A stretch of DNA of 47,700 bases, from positions 1 through 47,700 of the forward strand of contig SGPL01000240.1 of the NCBI GenBank assembly GCA_004802705.1. Direction: 5' to 3'. Of the stretch, positions 34,486-45,989 are shown in pieces. A model generated the notes under the pieces. That model ran no database searches and was not told the DNA's origin. It saw nothing but the letters and a program-made list of their open reading frames with translations. This stretch comes from Bondarzewia mesenterica. Lineage: Eukaryota > Basidiomycota > Agaricomycetes > Russulales > Bondarzewiaceae. The number at the start of each line of letters is the position of its first letter. Position 1 is the stretch's first letter. The position numbers and the translations under genes were made by a program.

Positions 34486-37400
34486 GAGTTGGGGGAAGAC
34501 CTTCTTGAGGAACTGGAGATGACATGACTGATTTCTGGTTCAACGTGGTGCAGGTGTGAGGTTTGAGGACGTCAATGGCTTGATATCCAATACCATCTGT
34601 AATTGGAGTTTTTCTATCAAGTCGAGAAGAAGGTCAAACACTCTCAACATACCGTAATCAGTTGGGAGGGGGAGGGGGGCGGATTCAGAACGAGGCGGAT
34701 GTCTGAGTCGATGTCATTTTCTATTATCAACACCATCACCATCATCATCACCATCTGTTCGTCGTGGTTGATCAGCGTAAATATAAAAACGACGACCGTC
34801 GGGCCTTAGCGCTGTGGAAACAAGAACGTCCTATATGATGCTGAGCGGATATAGCAAGGTCGACGCCGACTTTAGAGAGGCCTGAGCGCTATTGTCACTT
34901 ACCATCAAAGAACCATCGTCGAATGAATATCAAAGAGGACGGATAATTATACTTAATTGACCACTGGCAATAAGCCCTCAATTGGGAGTGCAATGACAAT
35001 TGGCCCGGTGCACAGGATTGTTTTCGAAACTAGATGATCAGCAATGCGAGTTCCTCACCTGGACAAGAGGCTCTCTATCACCGTCAACTATCTCTCATCT
35101 CACTTACTTCACATGATACGGTGGAAGAGCAACAAATAAAAGCAGTCACTAGTCAGCGCTTCATGCTTTGGGGACGATCATTCTTTTTTGTCTGCAGTAG
35201 TTGATCATGGGAACAAGAGTGCGTAAAGCCTGCGAGCATTGAAGAGGACGTCGAAGAAGTAGTGTTTTATGGTATTTCAAGGGTCACTATGAGCTCTGGA
35301 CGGTCTGGAGAGGGTTATATCTGTGACATGATGAATCAAAAGGTGAGTTCTGAGATCTTGGGAGCTCTTTGGGGTCGAGGAGCGGCAAGTTGAAACTCCG
35401 CGTAGCTTTGGAGTCTCGGTTAGATCCGGTCAGGTCCCCTTCGTCTCGGGCCCCCGATGCCGCTCAGACTCATCTCTCGACCCAACTTATGTATCTCAAA
35501 CATACATGTTGGTCGGTCTACTTTTGCTGCAGGATTCCCAAGGATCTGGGCTCTGCACGAACTATGCACGTGGTTTCTATCTGTGTGATTTACTCTTCTC
35601 GTAAATTCTCAGACGGCCCTTCTTGGCGTCTCGCACGCTTGCGGAATCTCGAGTCGATTCGAGTCATAATTTCTCAGAAGGCATGTACTCTACAGTAGCG
35701 GGAACACGGCAGTCGATGCAAAGCGCTTGGATATAGGTGTGTATTTCCGATTCTTGTACTCTACTAATCACCGACGGATATATCTTGGAATCACTGACTG
35801 ACCTGGCCGTACTACCGCTCGATGGGCTAGATTGGTCAGGGCAAAGTCATCCTGAAACCTTCCGGAATTCGAAGCGGCAGTCAAGTTTCTCCTTCTTGAC
35901 ATCTTCTACATCGATCAAACACCGACTGCTCTCGACGCAAACTTTACAGACCTCTGTGCAGTATACACTTGCTCGCTTCTGTGCACAGGAAGTCATACGA
36001 AGAACTTCCAGGTCGACCCCAGCGGGTCCCGCCCCGAGCTTACAAACCGTCGGGGAAGTTGCTGTGATGTCTGGGCTTGGTAGATGGAAAAGTTCTCGAC
36101 TCATACGGCGTGTTCTTCGCGTTTCCGCGAGAATGGAAAGGGCCGTAATGCCGTCCACCAGGGCCGTTGTAAGTACTTTTCTGGATTTGGCATCAGTCTA
36201 GCATTCGGTAGGTTCATTTGGTTCAAATTTTGTGACTTGATACCAGTGTTCACTGGATAGAACAAAGCCACGTATCAACACGACTCCATCTTGACAGCTC
36301 GAGAGACTGGAACACGACGTCCGCTTTTCCAGTTCATCTGTCTTGCACGCCATGTCGATCCCGTCCAACTTCTCTGTCTCTCGGAATAGTTCAAGGATGT
36401 GATGCGGCGGCCGGTCAACATCAATGTCGTGGCATCACAGAACTCTCTTTTTGTGATTCACCTCCATGGATCCGCCGACTCATGTTGTGGTGCAAACATA
36501 TCGATAGGCCGTTGCGTAGGTTAATACTTGCACGTCCAATGGCTGTGTCGAGGTGCGCGAAAGGTGAGGTGCACGGTTGCTTTTGGAGCAAGCTGACATG
36601 AATACTATGAAACTTATCCTCGTACTCCATTAACGCGGGCGTAATGGTCGACGGAACCTTTCACTCCGGCGGCACTTTCGGCTTGTGCATAGTCTCCACT
36701 ATGGAACTTTCGAATATCGAATAAGGTATCGGAGCCTGGAGTTGCCCATACAGACCCCCATTCTCCTGACTTATTTACATTTCTTCCGTTCATCTGACCA
36801 AGACTTATACCCATATCGTGTAACAGAGATGACCACCTGACCGTCGGCTTGCGAATGGTACAGCCAATCAAACTATGAATGGGAGTCTATCCCGAATTAC
36901 CCGCGGACGCCAAGGATTGTTCTGACTCTCATACCCTGGGTAACGCGTCCGCGAACGCCCTCGTATGTGCCACTTTGTAAGTGGCATACGAATATGGTAG
37001 TGCCTCGTGTCGTCTATTCATGCTATCCAGACGAGTCCGCGTTCACGCTTCCACCCTCTGCCCTAGGTGGCAGTTATCATGGCGCAGGATCTGGTCCTAT
37101 GGATTCTATTCAGCGGCAGATCGCAGGTAATGTGAGGGAAGGATCTATCTATATTTGCGGATGGAGGTTCCAGCATCGGCAGCGACAAGATGAAGGGGAA
37201 CTACGGTATGCAAGAGCCGGTGGCATGGATACCGGCGGCTGCAGAGTCATTTTGTTGGGGTACCGTTTTTTCACAGCTTTGCAATTCCGCACATTGAGGA
37301 GCGCTCTGAACATTGGGATACTTGTGGGCGGTGCTGCCCGCGCGAGGAGATGAGCCTCGGCGAAAGGCGCTAGGCGTCCGCAATGCCGATACTAAGACTG

Positions 37401-37668
37401 CAGGTAAGCGTAGACTGTAACGGTGTATCTATGTCCAGAAGTGTGAACAGCGGAGAGGAAGAAGAGCGACACTCAGTTGTATCAGGCAAGCTTTTAGGTT
37501 TGCGCAATGCGGGTATTGCAATTACCTTCACGGTAATGGCCTGCATGTACGAGGCGGGATTGAATACCCCGCACACGGCGACCTTACCTAATTCTTGTTA
37601 CATCATCAACTCGGAAGGTTCCCTATAAACGCAGCGCTGACCGGCGGCTCAGAATAGTTCCCATATCT
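34486..37668. other. Gene-poor stretch of about 3 kb
   Basis: I find no gene I can support. Open frames of 60-154 codons occur on both strands (for example 35737-36201 and 36614-36871 minus), but none has recognisable motifs or a plausible exon pattern. A CAT/CAC-rich trinucleotide stretch lies at 34729-34755 and a hairpin at 36961-36991. The stretch may be a decayed gene or transposon, or upstream sequence of the CNNM gene. Confidence 0.5.
36961..36991. repeat. Short inverted repeat
   Basis: TCGTATGTGCCACTT and AAGTGGCATACGA form a 13-bp stem with one bulged T and a 3-nt loop. Confidence 0.75.
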
Positions 37669-40600
37669 ATGGTCCCTCCTCCTTTGCACACATCCATCTC
37701 TCCCTCCTCATCACTTCTCCTTTCTCTGGCTGCATCTGTTTCCCAACATGTGCCCAATCTCTCCACCATCCACAGTCTCTCGGGTTTCGGCCCTTCCAGC
37801 ATGCACACCGTCGCGAAGCGCGAGGAATCTCAGCCACATGACGCGAAATTCATTGCCTTCGCAACACTCATGCCAGTCCTCGTCATCTTGTCGGGTTTGT
37901 TTGCCGGTTTGACCCTCGGCTACATGTCCCTCGATGAGACGCAGCTTCAGGTCCTCAGTATCAGTGGCACGCCGTACGTTCTCGCTCGTCCTCTCTAGCA
38001 TTTAACTACCCGACTTAATCATTCGCGGCGTCTGCCTCCAGGCTGCAGCGTAAGTATGCAAACAAGATTATGCCCATTCGGAAGAACGGGCACTTGTTGT
38101 TGGTGACCCTCCTCCTCGCGAATATGATCACAAACGAGACCCTGCCCGTTATTTCTGATCCCATCCTTGGAGGTGGCGTGCAGAGTGTCGTCGTTAGCAC
38201 GATCCTCATCGTCATGTGAGTTTCTCCTTCTTGGCCACGCGTCGTATCATTTTCCGTTTTATGGCCCTCTTTGGGAGGAAATTCCCTGCAAGTCCGTCTG
38301 TTGTGCACAGCATTTCGGCTGACTTTCGTGCCCAGTTGGGATACTACTGACGCGACGCGTCGAGCTCGGGATGACGTCATTTTCCCTTAGTCTTGGCCAC
38401 ACCAGGATTTCCCGCGTTCCTTGTGGGCGCAATATAATAACGTTTAAATACTGCGAAATTTTTGTTTTCTCTGGCTCTTCGCCGTGATTCTTACTGACAA
38501 ACATTTTTTTTAAGTTTTGCCGAGATCATTCCTCAGTCAGTATGTACTCGCCATGGGCTACTGATCGGCGCCAAAATGGCTCCCGTCGTTCGCGTTTTGC
38601 TTTGGACCCTCGTACGCCATGTTATTTATTGTTCCCTTATCTGTCGTGTTAATTGTGTATTCTTGTATAGGGTCTCGTTGCATGGCCTGTCGCGAAACTC
38701 CTCGAGTACGTTCTAGGTCCTCATCATGGCATCATCTATCGCCGGGCCGAACTCAAGGAGCTCATCGCAATGCACTCCTCCATGGGCGTACTTGGCGGTG
38801 ATCTCCGCTCTGACACCATTACTATTATCGGTGCGACCCTCGATTTGCAAGAGAAGACCGCAAAGCAGGCCATGACGAAAATCGACAATGTTTTCATGCT
38901 TTCGATCGATGCAAAGTTGGACTACGATACCTTGAGGCAGGTGTGCGCTACTGGACACAGTCGTGTTCCTGTCTACGAGGAGGTCGAGATGCCCGATAAC
39001 GAAGGGCAGTTGGTCAAGGTGAAGAAGATCCTCGGTGTTTTGTTAGTCAAACAGGTACGCAGTCTTTCTACCATTTCTGCCATGCTATTCAGTTATTGAC
39101 GCGCATACAGTGTGTTTTACTAGACCCTAAGGACGCCGTTCCAGTCCGTAGCGTTCCGCTTAATAAGGTTCCATCCGTCGCTCAGAATGAGCCTCTTCTC
39201 GGTATTCTTGACAAATTTCAAGAGGGCCGCTCGCATATGGCTATCGTGTCCAGGTTCAGTGTCGAGAAGGCCGCCAGCGTCAAGAAAGCTGTCAAGAAAG
39301 GTCTTACACAGCGCATCAGGGATCGCGTTGGTATCAGTGACTCCAGTTCGAGTGACTCCGAATCTGAGGAAGACGGGAACTCCACAAACGGGAGCAGAAC
39401 CTCAGTGGAGCCTGACGCGATGCTTAAAGGTGATGGTGTCTGGGAGAGGGACTTTGCAAAGCCAAACTTGGGTGGATCGCCGAAGGAAGAGCGTAGATAC
39501 TTCTCGTTCAGAAAGAGGAGTAAGGGAAGACGTAAGAGGACAAGAAAAACGGAAGATTTGGAGATGGGCACCGTGAGTAGAGGCGAGGATGAGCATGCTG
39601 AAGAGATTGTCGTGAGCGAAGATGCAAAGAAGGCTGCTGAGTTGCAGAAGGCGAAGAAGGGTAACTTGTCTCAGTTGCCGATTTTTGCGCCTGGGCTCGA
39701 GCAGAGTATGCCAGCCGACGCGGTGCTAGGCGAAGGGGAGGCTGGTTTGGTAGGTCCTCATCCTGATCACGTTGTGTCGATATACTCAGGTGCTTTCAAT
39801 TGGGACAGTTCTTGCAAGGCTTCGATCCTTCCGTCTCCCCACTCGGTATCATCACTCTTGAGGATGTCTTGGAAGGTGTGAAAGTTTCGTTTTCCAATGT
39901 CATGGTCAGGCTAACCGAGCTTCATCTGTATAGAACTCATTGGAGAAGAAATTTACGATGAGTTTGACAATGAAGGCGCTCGCCACGGTGAACTTTCCGG
40001 CTACGTCCCTCCGCAGTCAATGCATCTCGCGCCCCACGCGCCCTCCATCAGACGCAAAGGATCGGCGCCTCAACTGTCCGGCCTCACCCAATTTACGATC
40101 GCAGGCGTCCCTAGCAAATCCCTTATCGCTCCTACTCCGGTTTCGGCTCAGACGACGAGCGGTACGCAAGGCATCATTCGGCCGATCGCCATCCCCGCGT
40201 TCAAGGGTTTGAGCTTCCTGACTGCCAGGAGTCGAAGTGCCCCGCCTACGCCCAGGGGCAAGGGCGGTGAGAAAGTCAAGAGAATATCTGATGAAGCCGA
40301 GCTAGGCGAAGAGGATGAGAAGTCTGTCACCGTCGTCGACAACGGCACTCCGCAGACCCACTCGCCCCCACCGATGTCGGCTCCTGTACCTACCCCGAGC
40401 ATTGTCATGAGCGGGTACGGCGCCGAGGAAGACATCCGTCCGACTGCGCGCGCTCCGCAGCCAGGCATATTGAGGGGCGCATCACCCTCCCCCTCGCTCG
40501 AAGCTATCATATTTGATCGAAGCCGCTCGAGGCGGGCGCAGCAGCAGGCTCAGGTCGGCGCTAGCGTTGGCGGGGGTGTGCCGAGGGTCAGCATCTCGAA

Positions 40601-40787
40601 TGGATCTGGCAAGGGCGGAAGGTTCAAGAGCAGCCCACTCGTCAGTGGGCTGAGGGTTGTCAGTGAAGGCGAAAGTTCGGACGCGCATGATGGAGAGGAT
40701 GCGAAGGAGGAGGAAAGGCGGATACCTGACGAGAGGGACAAGATGGGGCCGGGTAAGGACGGTGAGAAGAAGGAGGACGTTGTGTGA
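37669..40787 (+). CDS. MAM3: CNNM/CorC family (DUF21-CBS) membrane protein, Mam3-like
   Basis: Homologue of yeast Mam3 and animal CNNM proteins, linked to Mg2+/metal homeostasis at the vacuolar or plasma membrane. Exons 37669-37973, 38042-38215, 38515-38611, 38671-39054, 39111-39749, 39809-39875 and 39934-40787 sum to 2520 nt (839 aa), exactly in frame. After a hydrophobic leader, the DUF21 transmembrane domain runs from about residue 60 to 190 (VILSGLFAGLTLGYMSLDET, LLLVTLLLANMITNETLPVI, FAEIIPQSVCTRHGL). A CBS pair follows: TAKQAMTKIDNVFML and SRVPVYEE, then GRSHMAIVSRF. There is a charged insert of about 160 residues within the second CBS before PLGIITLEDVLEELIGEEIY. The last 280 residues are Ser/Pro-rich and disordered-looking. 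Intron 2 (38216-38514, 299 nt) is far longer than the others. Confidence 0.93.
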
Positions 40788-41400
40788 GCTGCGAGCGATA
40801 TTTGAAGATACGGATACGGTATGTGGTGTATACCCTTTCTAATGTTCGCTGTGACATGTCCCCCCGCGCGCGCTCAAGCCCGCGTTTACTAGTTGACGAT
40901 TCTTATAGGATGATTGAGATGACCCACCATTGATGTTACCCACCCCCCAGATTTTGCTACAGCACTGGATAGATTGATACCGAGACGATCATACCATGGT
41001 TCCCGTTCGCCAGTTTGTGTGTATAAGTAGTTTGTTCACGTTGTGCAGTGCTATCGATTGCTTTTTTGATTTCTGTTCCTTTCTTCTTCTCTTCGTGCAC
41101 ACCGGATGTTACGAGTGTAGTCTGAACGCAAGTTTCGCGTTTCGTTTGTGAGCTGGACGGAGCGGGCAGAGTCTCGTTGTGAACCGTTAAGGTATTGCGA
41201 GTCGAGACAAGTCAATTGTTCGAGTTCAATTTCGGTTCGTTAATGTACATGGTAACATACATCCTCATGCATCGCATCAGAGTAGGCCCCCTGATAATAG
41301 GGGGTGAGGTCGGGTCAGCGTCCACCAAGTAAAAGCTCCTCCGTCCCCGGAGCCTGGAGGTTGGTTAGTTCCCGGTTTTGATCCACCAGCAGGCCTATCA
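40788..41400. other. Intergenic region after the CNNM gene
   Basis: T-rich sequence follows the stop, as in a 3' UTR. A small perfect inverted repeat, CCCCCT..AGGGGG, lies at 41287-41304. No gene seen. Confidence 0.5.
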
Positions 41401-41969
41401 GCTACTACTGACTTGAATTACTTGGCCAGCTGGCTTGGATATCACCAGAAACTTGTCAGAACAGTGGATAGACACTCAAGGAACACCAGTACGCCCAAAA
41501 AATCATCCAGAATGCTTGTTCCCGTTCCGTAAGGGACAGGTCTCAGCTCATTAATTCGCGTGACCGTGAGCTTACTGAGGACCATCACACTATCCGTGAC
41601 ATATTCTCCTGAACGAGGGGTGCGTTGGTGCCAGGTGGTTGGCTTTCGACTCGTCCTGCGCGTTGTTCGTGTTCTGAAGAATACCCCTCTGTCCGTCGTC
41701 TGTGAAACATACCAACTTCCTGTTTTCGTTGCTTCGTATTACATTACTTTGTTTCCAACATTGTCGCTACAATATGTGCATGAGAATGTAAACCAGATAC
41801 TTTGCATATTTATCACAACGACGAACTGGGGCTGATACCAATAATTACTAGGAACAGGTCTCGCCCGTAGGGCCGTGTATATTCACTCAAAATTCCACCT
41901 TCGCCATTTTCCAGCGACTCGCGGCATTTTGCCCCGCGCGGAAATAGACCGCGGACTCCCTGTCAACCG
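41401..41969 (-). mobile_element. Truncated copy of the inverted-repeat element, interrupted
   Basis: From about 41401 to 41518 and from 41878 to 41969 the sequence matches one half of the 45263-45969 element. Shared stretches include GATAGACACTCAAGGAACAC, CGGCATTTTGCCCCGCGCGG and the end CTCCCTGTCAACCG followed by TA. The opposite half is missing. A 359-bp segment is inserted between the two matching blocks. Confidence 0.75.
41519..41877. mobile_element. 359-bp insertion inside the truncated element
   Basis: This segment is absent from both arms of the related element at 45263-45969, where GCTTG is followed directly by TATTTACTC. It begins TTCCCGTTCCGTAAGGGACA and ends TCTCGCCCGTAGGGCCGTG. 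GGGACAGGTCTC near its start and GGAACAGGTCTC near its end are almost the same, in direct orientation. No long terminal inverted repeats and no convincing target duplication are seen, so its class is unknown. Confidence 0.55.
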
Positions 41970-42525
41970 TAGGCCGTATGCATCTGACGAGCTGGGTATA
42001 GTATAGCTACGGCTGCGTATATCTGTTCTTTCCTTGGGCCCTCCCTTTTCTTCACTAAGAGACTTCGTACGGCATCTTACTAACAGTCATTCTCTCCACA
42101 CAGACTGACGCTATCAAAAGAACACACGACTACGAACCTTTTGTCCGCGAATTTATCTCGCACTTGCACAGGGAAGGCTTGTTGGATCCATTGACTTTTC
42201 CTCCTTTATCAATGACATTCACATGACAGACGCGGACACATTCATATCCACCATATATCTGTCAATTATGGTGAAGTTCGCGATACTCATATCCAGAAAA
42301 AATAGAAGATTCTGTCACAAGGTAATATTAACTTTCTGGTTCTCACTCTGCCCACGGCAGATAAATATCCTGTATTGGCTCCCTAGGTGATTGATCGGAC
42401 TACGGGAAGCTGTCGAATGGTCAAAATAACACTATTAAGACCGCTTGACAGGCCTTCAAAGGGTGACGACGTTCAGGTTGTGCGTGCCAGCGTCTCATCT
42501 ACGCTTCTGCTGTTCCCTCACAATA

Positions 42526-44691
42526 ATGAGCTCCTTCCTCGATCTCATCGCCCTTACTCTCGGTCTTGCTTTGGTCGGCTTATTGTATAAGTCGCGAAGC
42601 AAAACGGCTTACCCCCTCCCTCCCGGGCCTCGTCGCCTTCCCATCATAGGAAACATGTTAGATATGCCTAAGCGTAACGAATGGGCCACTTATCGGAAAT
42701 GGGGAAAAGATCACGGTAAGCCTGCCTGGTAAATGACATCCACTGTAGGAGATGGTCATTTCTCGCTGCTTGAAGGATCCGATATCATCCATCTTGAGGT
42801 TCTCGGAACCCACTTGATCATCTTGAACTCTGAGAAAGCGGCGAACGACCTTTTAAACAAGAGATCTTCAATCTACTCCGACAGGTATGCGTGCGTACTT
42901 TTAGATTTTATGCTTTTAATTCATCGCCTCTAGGCCAAAGATGGCGGTCATGTGCGATATTTGAGTATCCAATCCTTATCACCAGAGAATTCCAAGCTGA
43001 ACAGTATCTTACAGTGTCAGGCTTGGCTGGTCGTTAGGCTTTGTTCCTTATGGTCAGAGATGGAGAGACATGCGGAAGGCATTCCATCAGTATTTTCATC
43101 CTACTGCAACCCTACAATACCATCCGATCGAAGAGAGGGCAACTGTTGAGCTCCTTAAACGTCTTCTAGACACGCCCGAAGATTTTATTGAACATTTGAG
43201 GCAGTAGGTGATGACCTTTGTCTCGGATTTATACGTCGGTCCAGCATGACAGGCAGGATAATCCTTGAGATTACATATGGCATCAAAGTCCAGCCCCACG
43301 GTGACCCGTACATTGACGCTGCGGAGAGGGCACTCGAAGGTAAGGCATTTGGCAGTACAACTAGAGCGGGTCTCTATGATATTTTGCCCTTTCGTATGTA
43401 TTCTGTTCTCTCCACGTCACATTGTTTTAACGTATATCTGTATCTGCAGTGCAACGGGTACCTGCGTGGGTCCCTGGTAATGGCTTCATTAGGGAAGCCA
43501 AGAAATGGACGCAATACTGTCTTCAGGCTCCAGAGGGGGCCTATCACTATGTGAAAGAAGGCATCGTACGTCATTTATATGTGTGCACACATCTTCTTCT
43601 GACAAGACTCAGGCGAACGGAACGGCTGGACCATCTGTCGTAGCATCGATGATCAAGAAAAATGAATACAAGCAATCCAATTACGACGAAGAGATAGCCA
43701 AGTATACAGCAGGATCCATGTACCTCGGTAACCTCCATTCGTCTTGGTCCAGTCAACAAACATTAACCCCTCTTCGATCTGTCAAAGGCGGCGCGGACAC
43801 GGTGTGTGCATTCATTGGTCAATTTACACCCCCGATTACTAACGCCTCTTTTGCAGACAATGTCGGCTCTTGGAACCTTCTTCTTGGCCATGGTCCTCCA
43901 TCCGGAAGTGCAGAGAAAGGCTCAGGCGGAGATTGATGCTGTCATCGGTAACGACCGCCTACCGAATTTCGAGGACGAAAACTCGCTTCCTTATGTCAAC
44001 GCTGTGGTCAAGGAGGTTCTGCGATGGAGACCTGTCGTTACGCTCGGTGAGATTCGATAGCGTATATCATGTTGTGCTCTCACTGATGCAAGAGTGCCCG
44101 CTGATCTTGCAGTTCTTCCTCATAGGCTAATTTCGGACGATGTCTACAAAGGATACCACATCCCTGCAGGCTCGATAGTTATTGGAAATGCTGGGTCCGT
44201 CGTTGGTCCGCGTCCTCTGTTCTCGTCCGTCTTACCTGTGCATTGCTATAGGGCCATGCTGCATGACGAGTTGACCTTCCCCGAAGCCGACAAATTCAAG
44301 CCAGAACATTTCCTGGACACATCTTCCAAGTTCCCAGAAGTAGCATTTGGCTTTGGTCGCCGAATATGCCCTGGTCGATACATGGCACGAGGATCCATCT
44401 GGATCGCCATTGCATCCATCCTTGCGACATTGGACATCTCTAAAGCTGTCGACAAGGATGGGAAAGTAATTGAGCTGATAGATGAATACTCATCTGGTGT
44501 GATCTCGTGAGCTATTCCCTCTTCTCTCTTCGCTGATTACATTCAAAACCGGGACAGCGCTGACTTTCTTTGTTTTCTTTTTTCCCATCCTCTCATCGAA
44601 TAGTTATCCCGCTCCGTTCAGATGCGCGATCAAGCCCAGATCTCCAGAAGCAGAAGAGTTGATAAGACGTCCCGAAACCGCGGATCAGTAG
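42526..44691 (+). CDS. Cytochrome P450, tandem copy 1, altered splice donor
   Basis: Membrane-anchored microsomal monooxygenase; the substrate is unknown. Exons: 42526-42715, 42776-42884, 42934-42960, 43015-43203, 43245-43393, 43450-43565, 43613-43727, 43788-43801, 43857-44046, 44095-44194, 44252-44506, 44604-44691. Together they give 1542 nt (513 aa) in frame. The N-terminus is a hydrophobic anchor followed by [16 protein letters not shown], the Pro-rich hinge. Then come [16 protein letters not shown] (helix C), GGADTTMSALGT (I-helix oxygen-binding motif, encoded partly by a 14-nt exon), KEVLRWRP (ExxR) and [16 protein letters not shown] (haem-binding Cys). All catalytic motifs are intact. 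However, the donor after exon 3 reads TTGAGT where GTGAGT is expected (42961). Read through, this gives an immediate TGA at 42962-42964. The gene may therefore be a recent pseudogene or use a non-canonical splice. The fold resembles the OrdA-like P450s common in mushrooms. Confidence 0.85.
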
Positions 44692-45262
44692 ACTCTGGGA
44701 CCGCAATAGTATTGTTTTAGCTTTTATCTTGCGTGATCTGCCCCATGTTAGCACCCTCGCGATGGTAGCTGTTCCCAACCTGTACAAATTTTGATTCTAC
44801 ACAATGTTGATCTTCGTGGCCGGTATCTCAGTAGCAAGCCGACTCCCGTGTGAAGAACGTATTGTTATCAATTGATTTGTGGACCGACATCTCGTGGTGC
44901 AGAACTCGGACCATCGACTTACGACAAGTGCACATGACAGCAAGTTGTATGTTGAAATCTTTCACAGTTGTGAAATTGTTCTGGAGAGACCAAGTTCTAC
45001 TTTTACTTCAATCTCCGAACGAGCCTGAGGTTGAACGTTGAACGTCCATTATCTCCAATCCCGTGAACAAGAGTCGGAGCCTGTCGGAGCTGCTCCTGCC
45101 CCCCTCCTGCACTTCCGATTTTGCATTTCGACAACTGTCCACGGACCGCGCCACTCTTGATATGACTCCTCAAGAACTGAAAGACGCTTGGGTCGAGTGA
45201 CTGACAAGCGCGGCTGCTTCCGGCAAAATTGACCATATCTTAGGATCCTGAGGCACGAAGTA
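44692..45262. other. Region between P450 copy 1 and the inverted-repeat element
   Basis: No gene recognised; the open frames of 60-100 codons lack features. It contains the 3' flank of the P450. I saw no counterpart of it elsewhere in the window. Confidence 0.45.
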
Positions 45263-45969
45263 CGGTTGACAGGGAGTCCGCGGTCTATTTCATTTTCCGC
45301 GCGGGGCAAAATGCCGTGAGTCGCCACGTCAAAACTGAAAAATGACAAAGGTGAAATTTTGAGTAAATACAAGCATTTTGAATGATTCTTTGGGTGTATT
45401 AGTGTTCCTTGAGTGTCTATTCACCATACTGACAAGCTTCCTGTGAGATCGGAGCCTATCTGGCCAACTTGTTGTCAGTAGTGTTCGACATCACGAGTGT
45501 GACTAAAATGTGACGTGTTATGGTAGAACTGTCACATTTAGATATTTCTAGGTATATTCTTATGCACCAGCTCAAATTTCTGTCTCAGCAGATCAAAAAC
45601 AAGACTAGACATTTCTTTTGTACTCAAGAATGAAAAGTTTGGGCAGAGTTACCATTTGCTTTCATTCAGATTGTTGATTTAAGTCTACAGCGTGACACAT
45701 TATCACAGTTGTGACAGGTAGTGTCACTTCAGTGACAGTTTCCTAACAGTTCAGGAAGAACTCAAAAATAACAATAAATCATGCCCAATCTCACCAGAAA
45801 GCTTGTCAATATGGTGAATAGACACTCAAGGAACACTAATACACCCAAAGAATCATTCAAAATGCTTGTATTTACTCAAAATTTCACCTTTGTCATTTTC
45901 CAGTTTTGACGTGACGACTCGCGGCATTTTGCCCCGCGCGGAAATAGACCGCGGACTCCCTGTCAACCG
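45263..45969. mobile_element. 707-bp MITE-like element with about 180-bp inverted repeats
   Basis: The left arm (45263-45447) and right arm (45790-45969) are reverse complements with few differences; the left has about 6 extra bases near 45291. The ends are CGGTTGACAGGGAGTCCGCG and its complement, flanked on both sides by TA (45261-45262 and 45970-45971), as expected for a TA target-site duplication. The 340-bp centre is AT-rich, with short repeats of GTGACA/TGTCAC and no coding capacity. The size, lack of genes and TA flanks suggest a non-autonomous DNA transposon, perhaps Tc1/mariner-like; the superfamily is a guess. Confidence 0.8.
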
Positions 45970-45989
45970 TACCACGGAGGCTGAAATTT

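Noticed and set aside
35737..36201. 154-codon open frame in the gene-poor gap
   Set aside because: Ser/Thr-rich without motifs, overlapped by another open frame on the opposite strand; length is within chance for this composition.
41287..41304. Terminator-like CCCCCT/AGGGGG hairpin
   Set aside because: Only a 6-bp stem; intrinsic terminators of this type do not apply to a fungal nuclear gene.
41307..41392. tRNA-like or SINE-like stretch with GGTTTTGATCC resembling a B box
   Set aside because: No cloverleaf could be folded and no A box at the right distance; the B-box match is imperfect.
45049..45372. Minus-strand open frame of 107 codons entering the inverted-repeat element
   Set aside because: It runs from unique sequence into the repeat arm without motifs; not a transposase.
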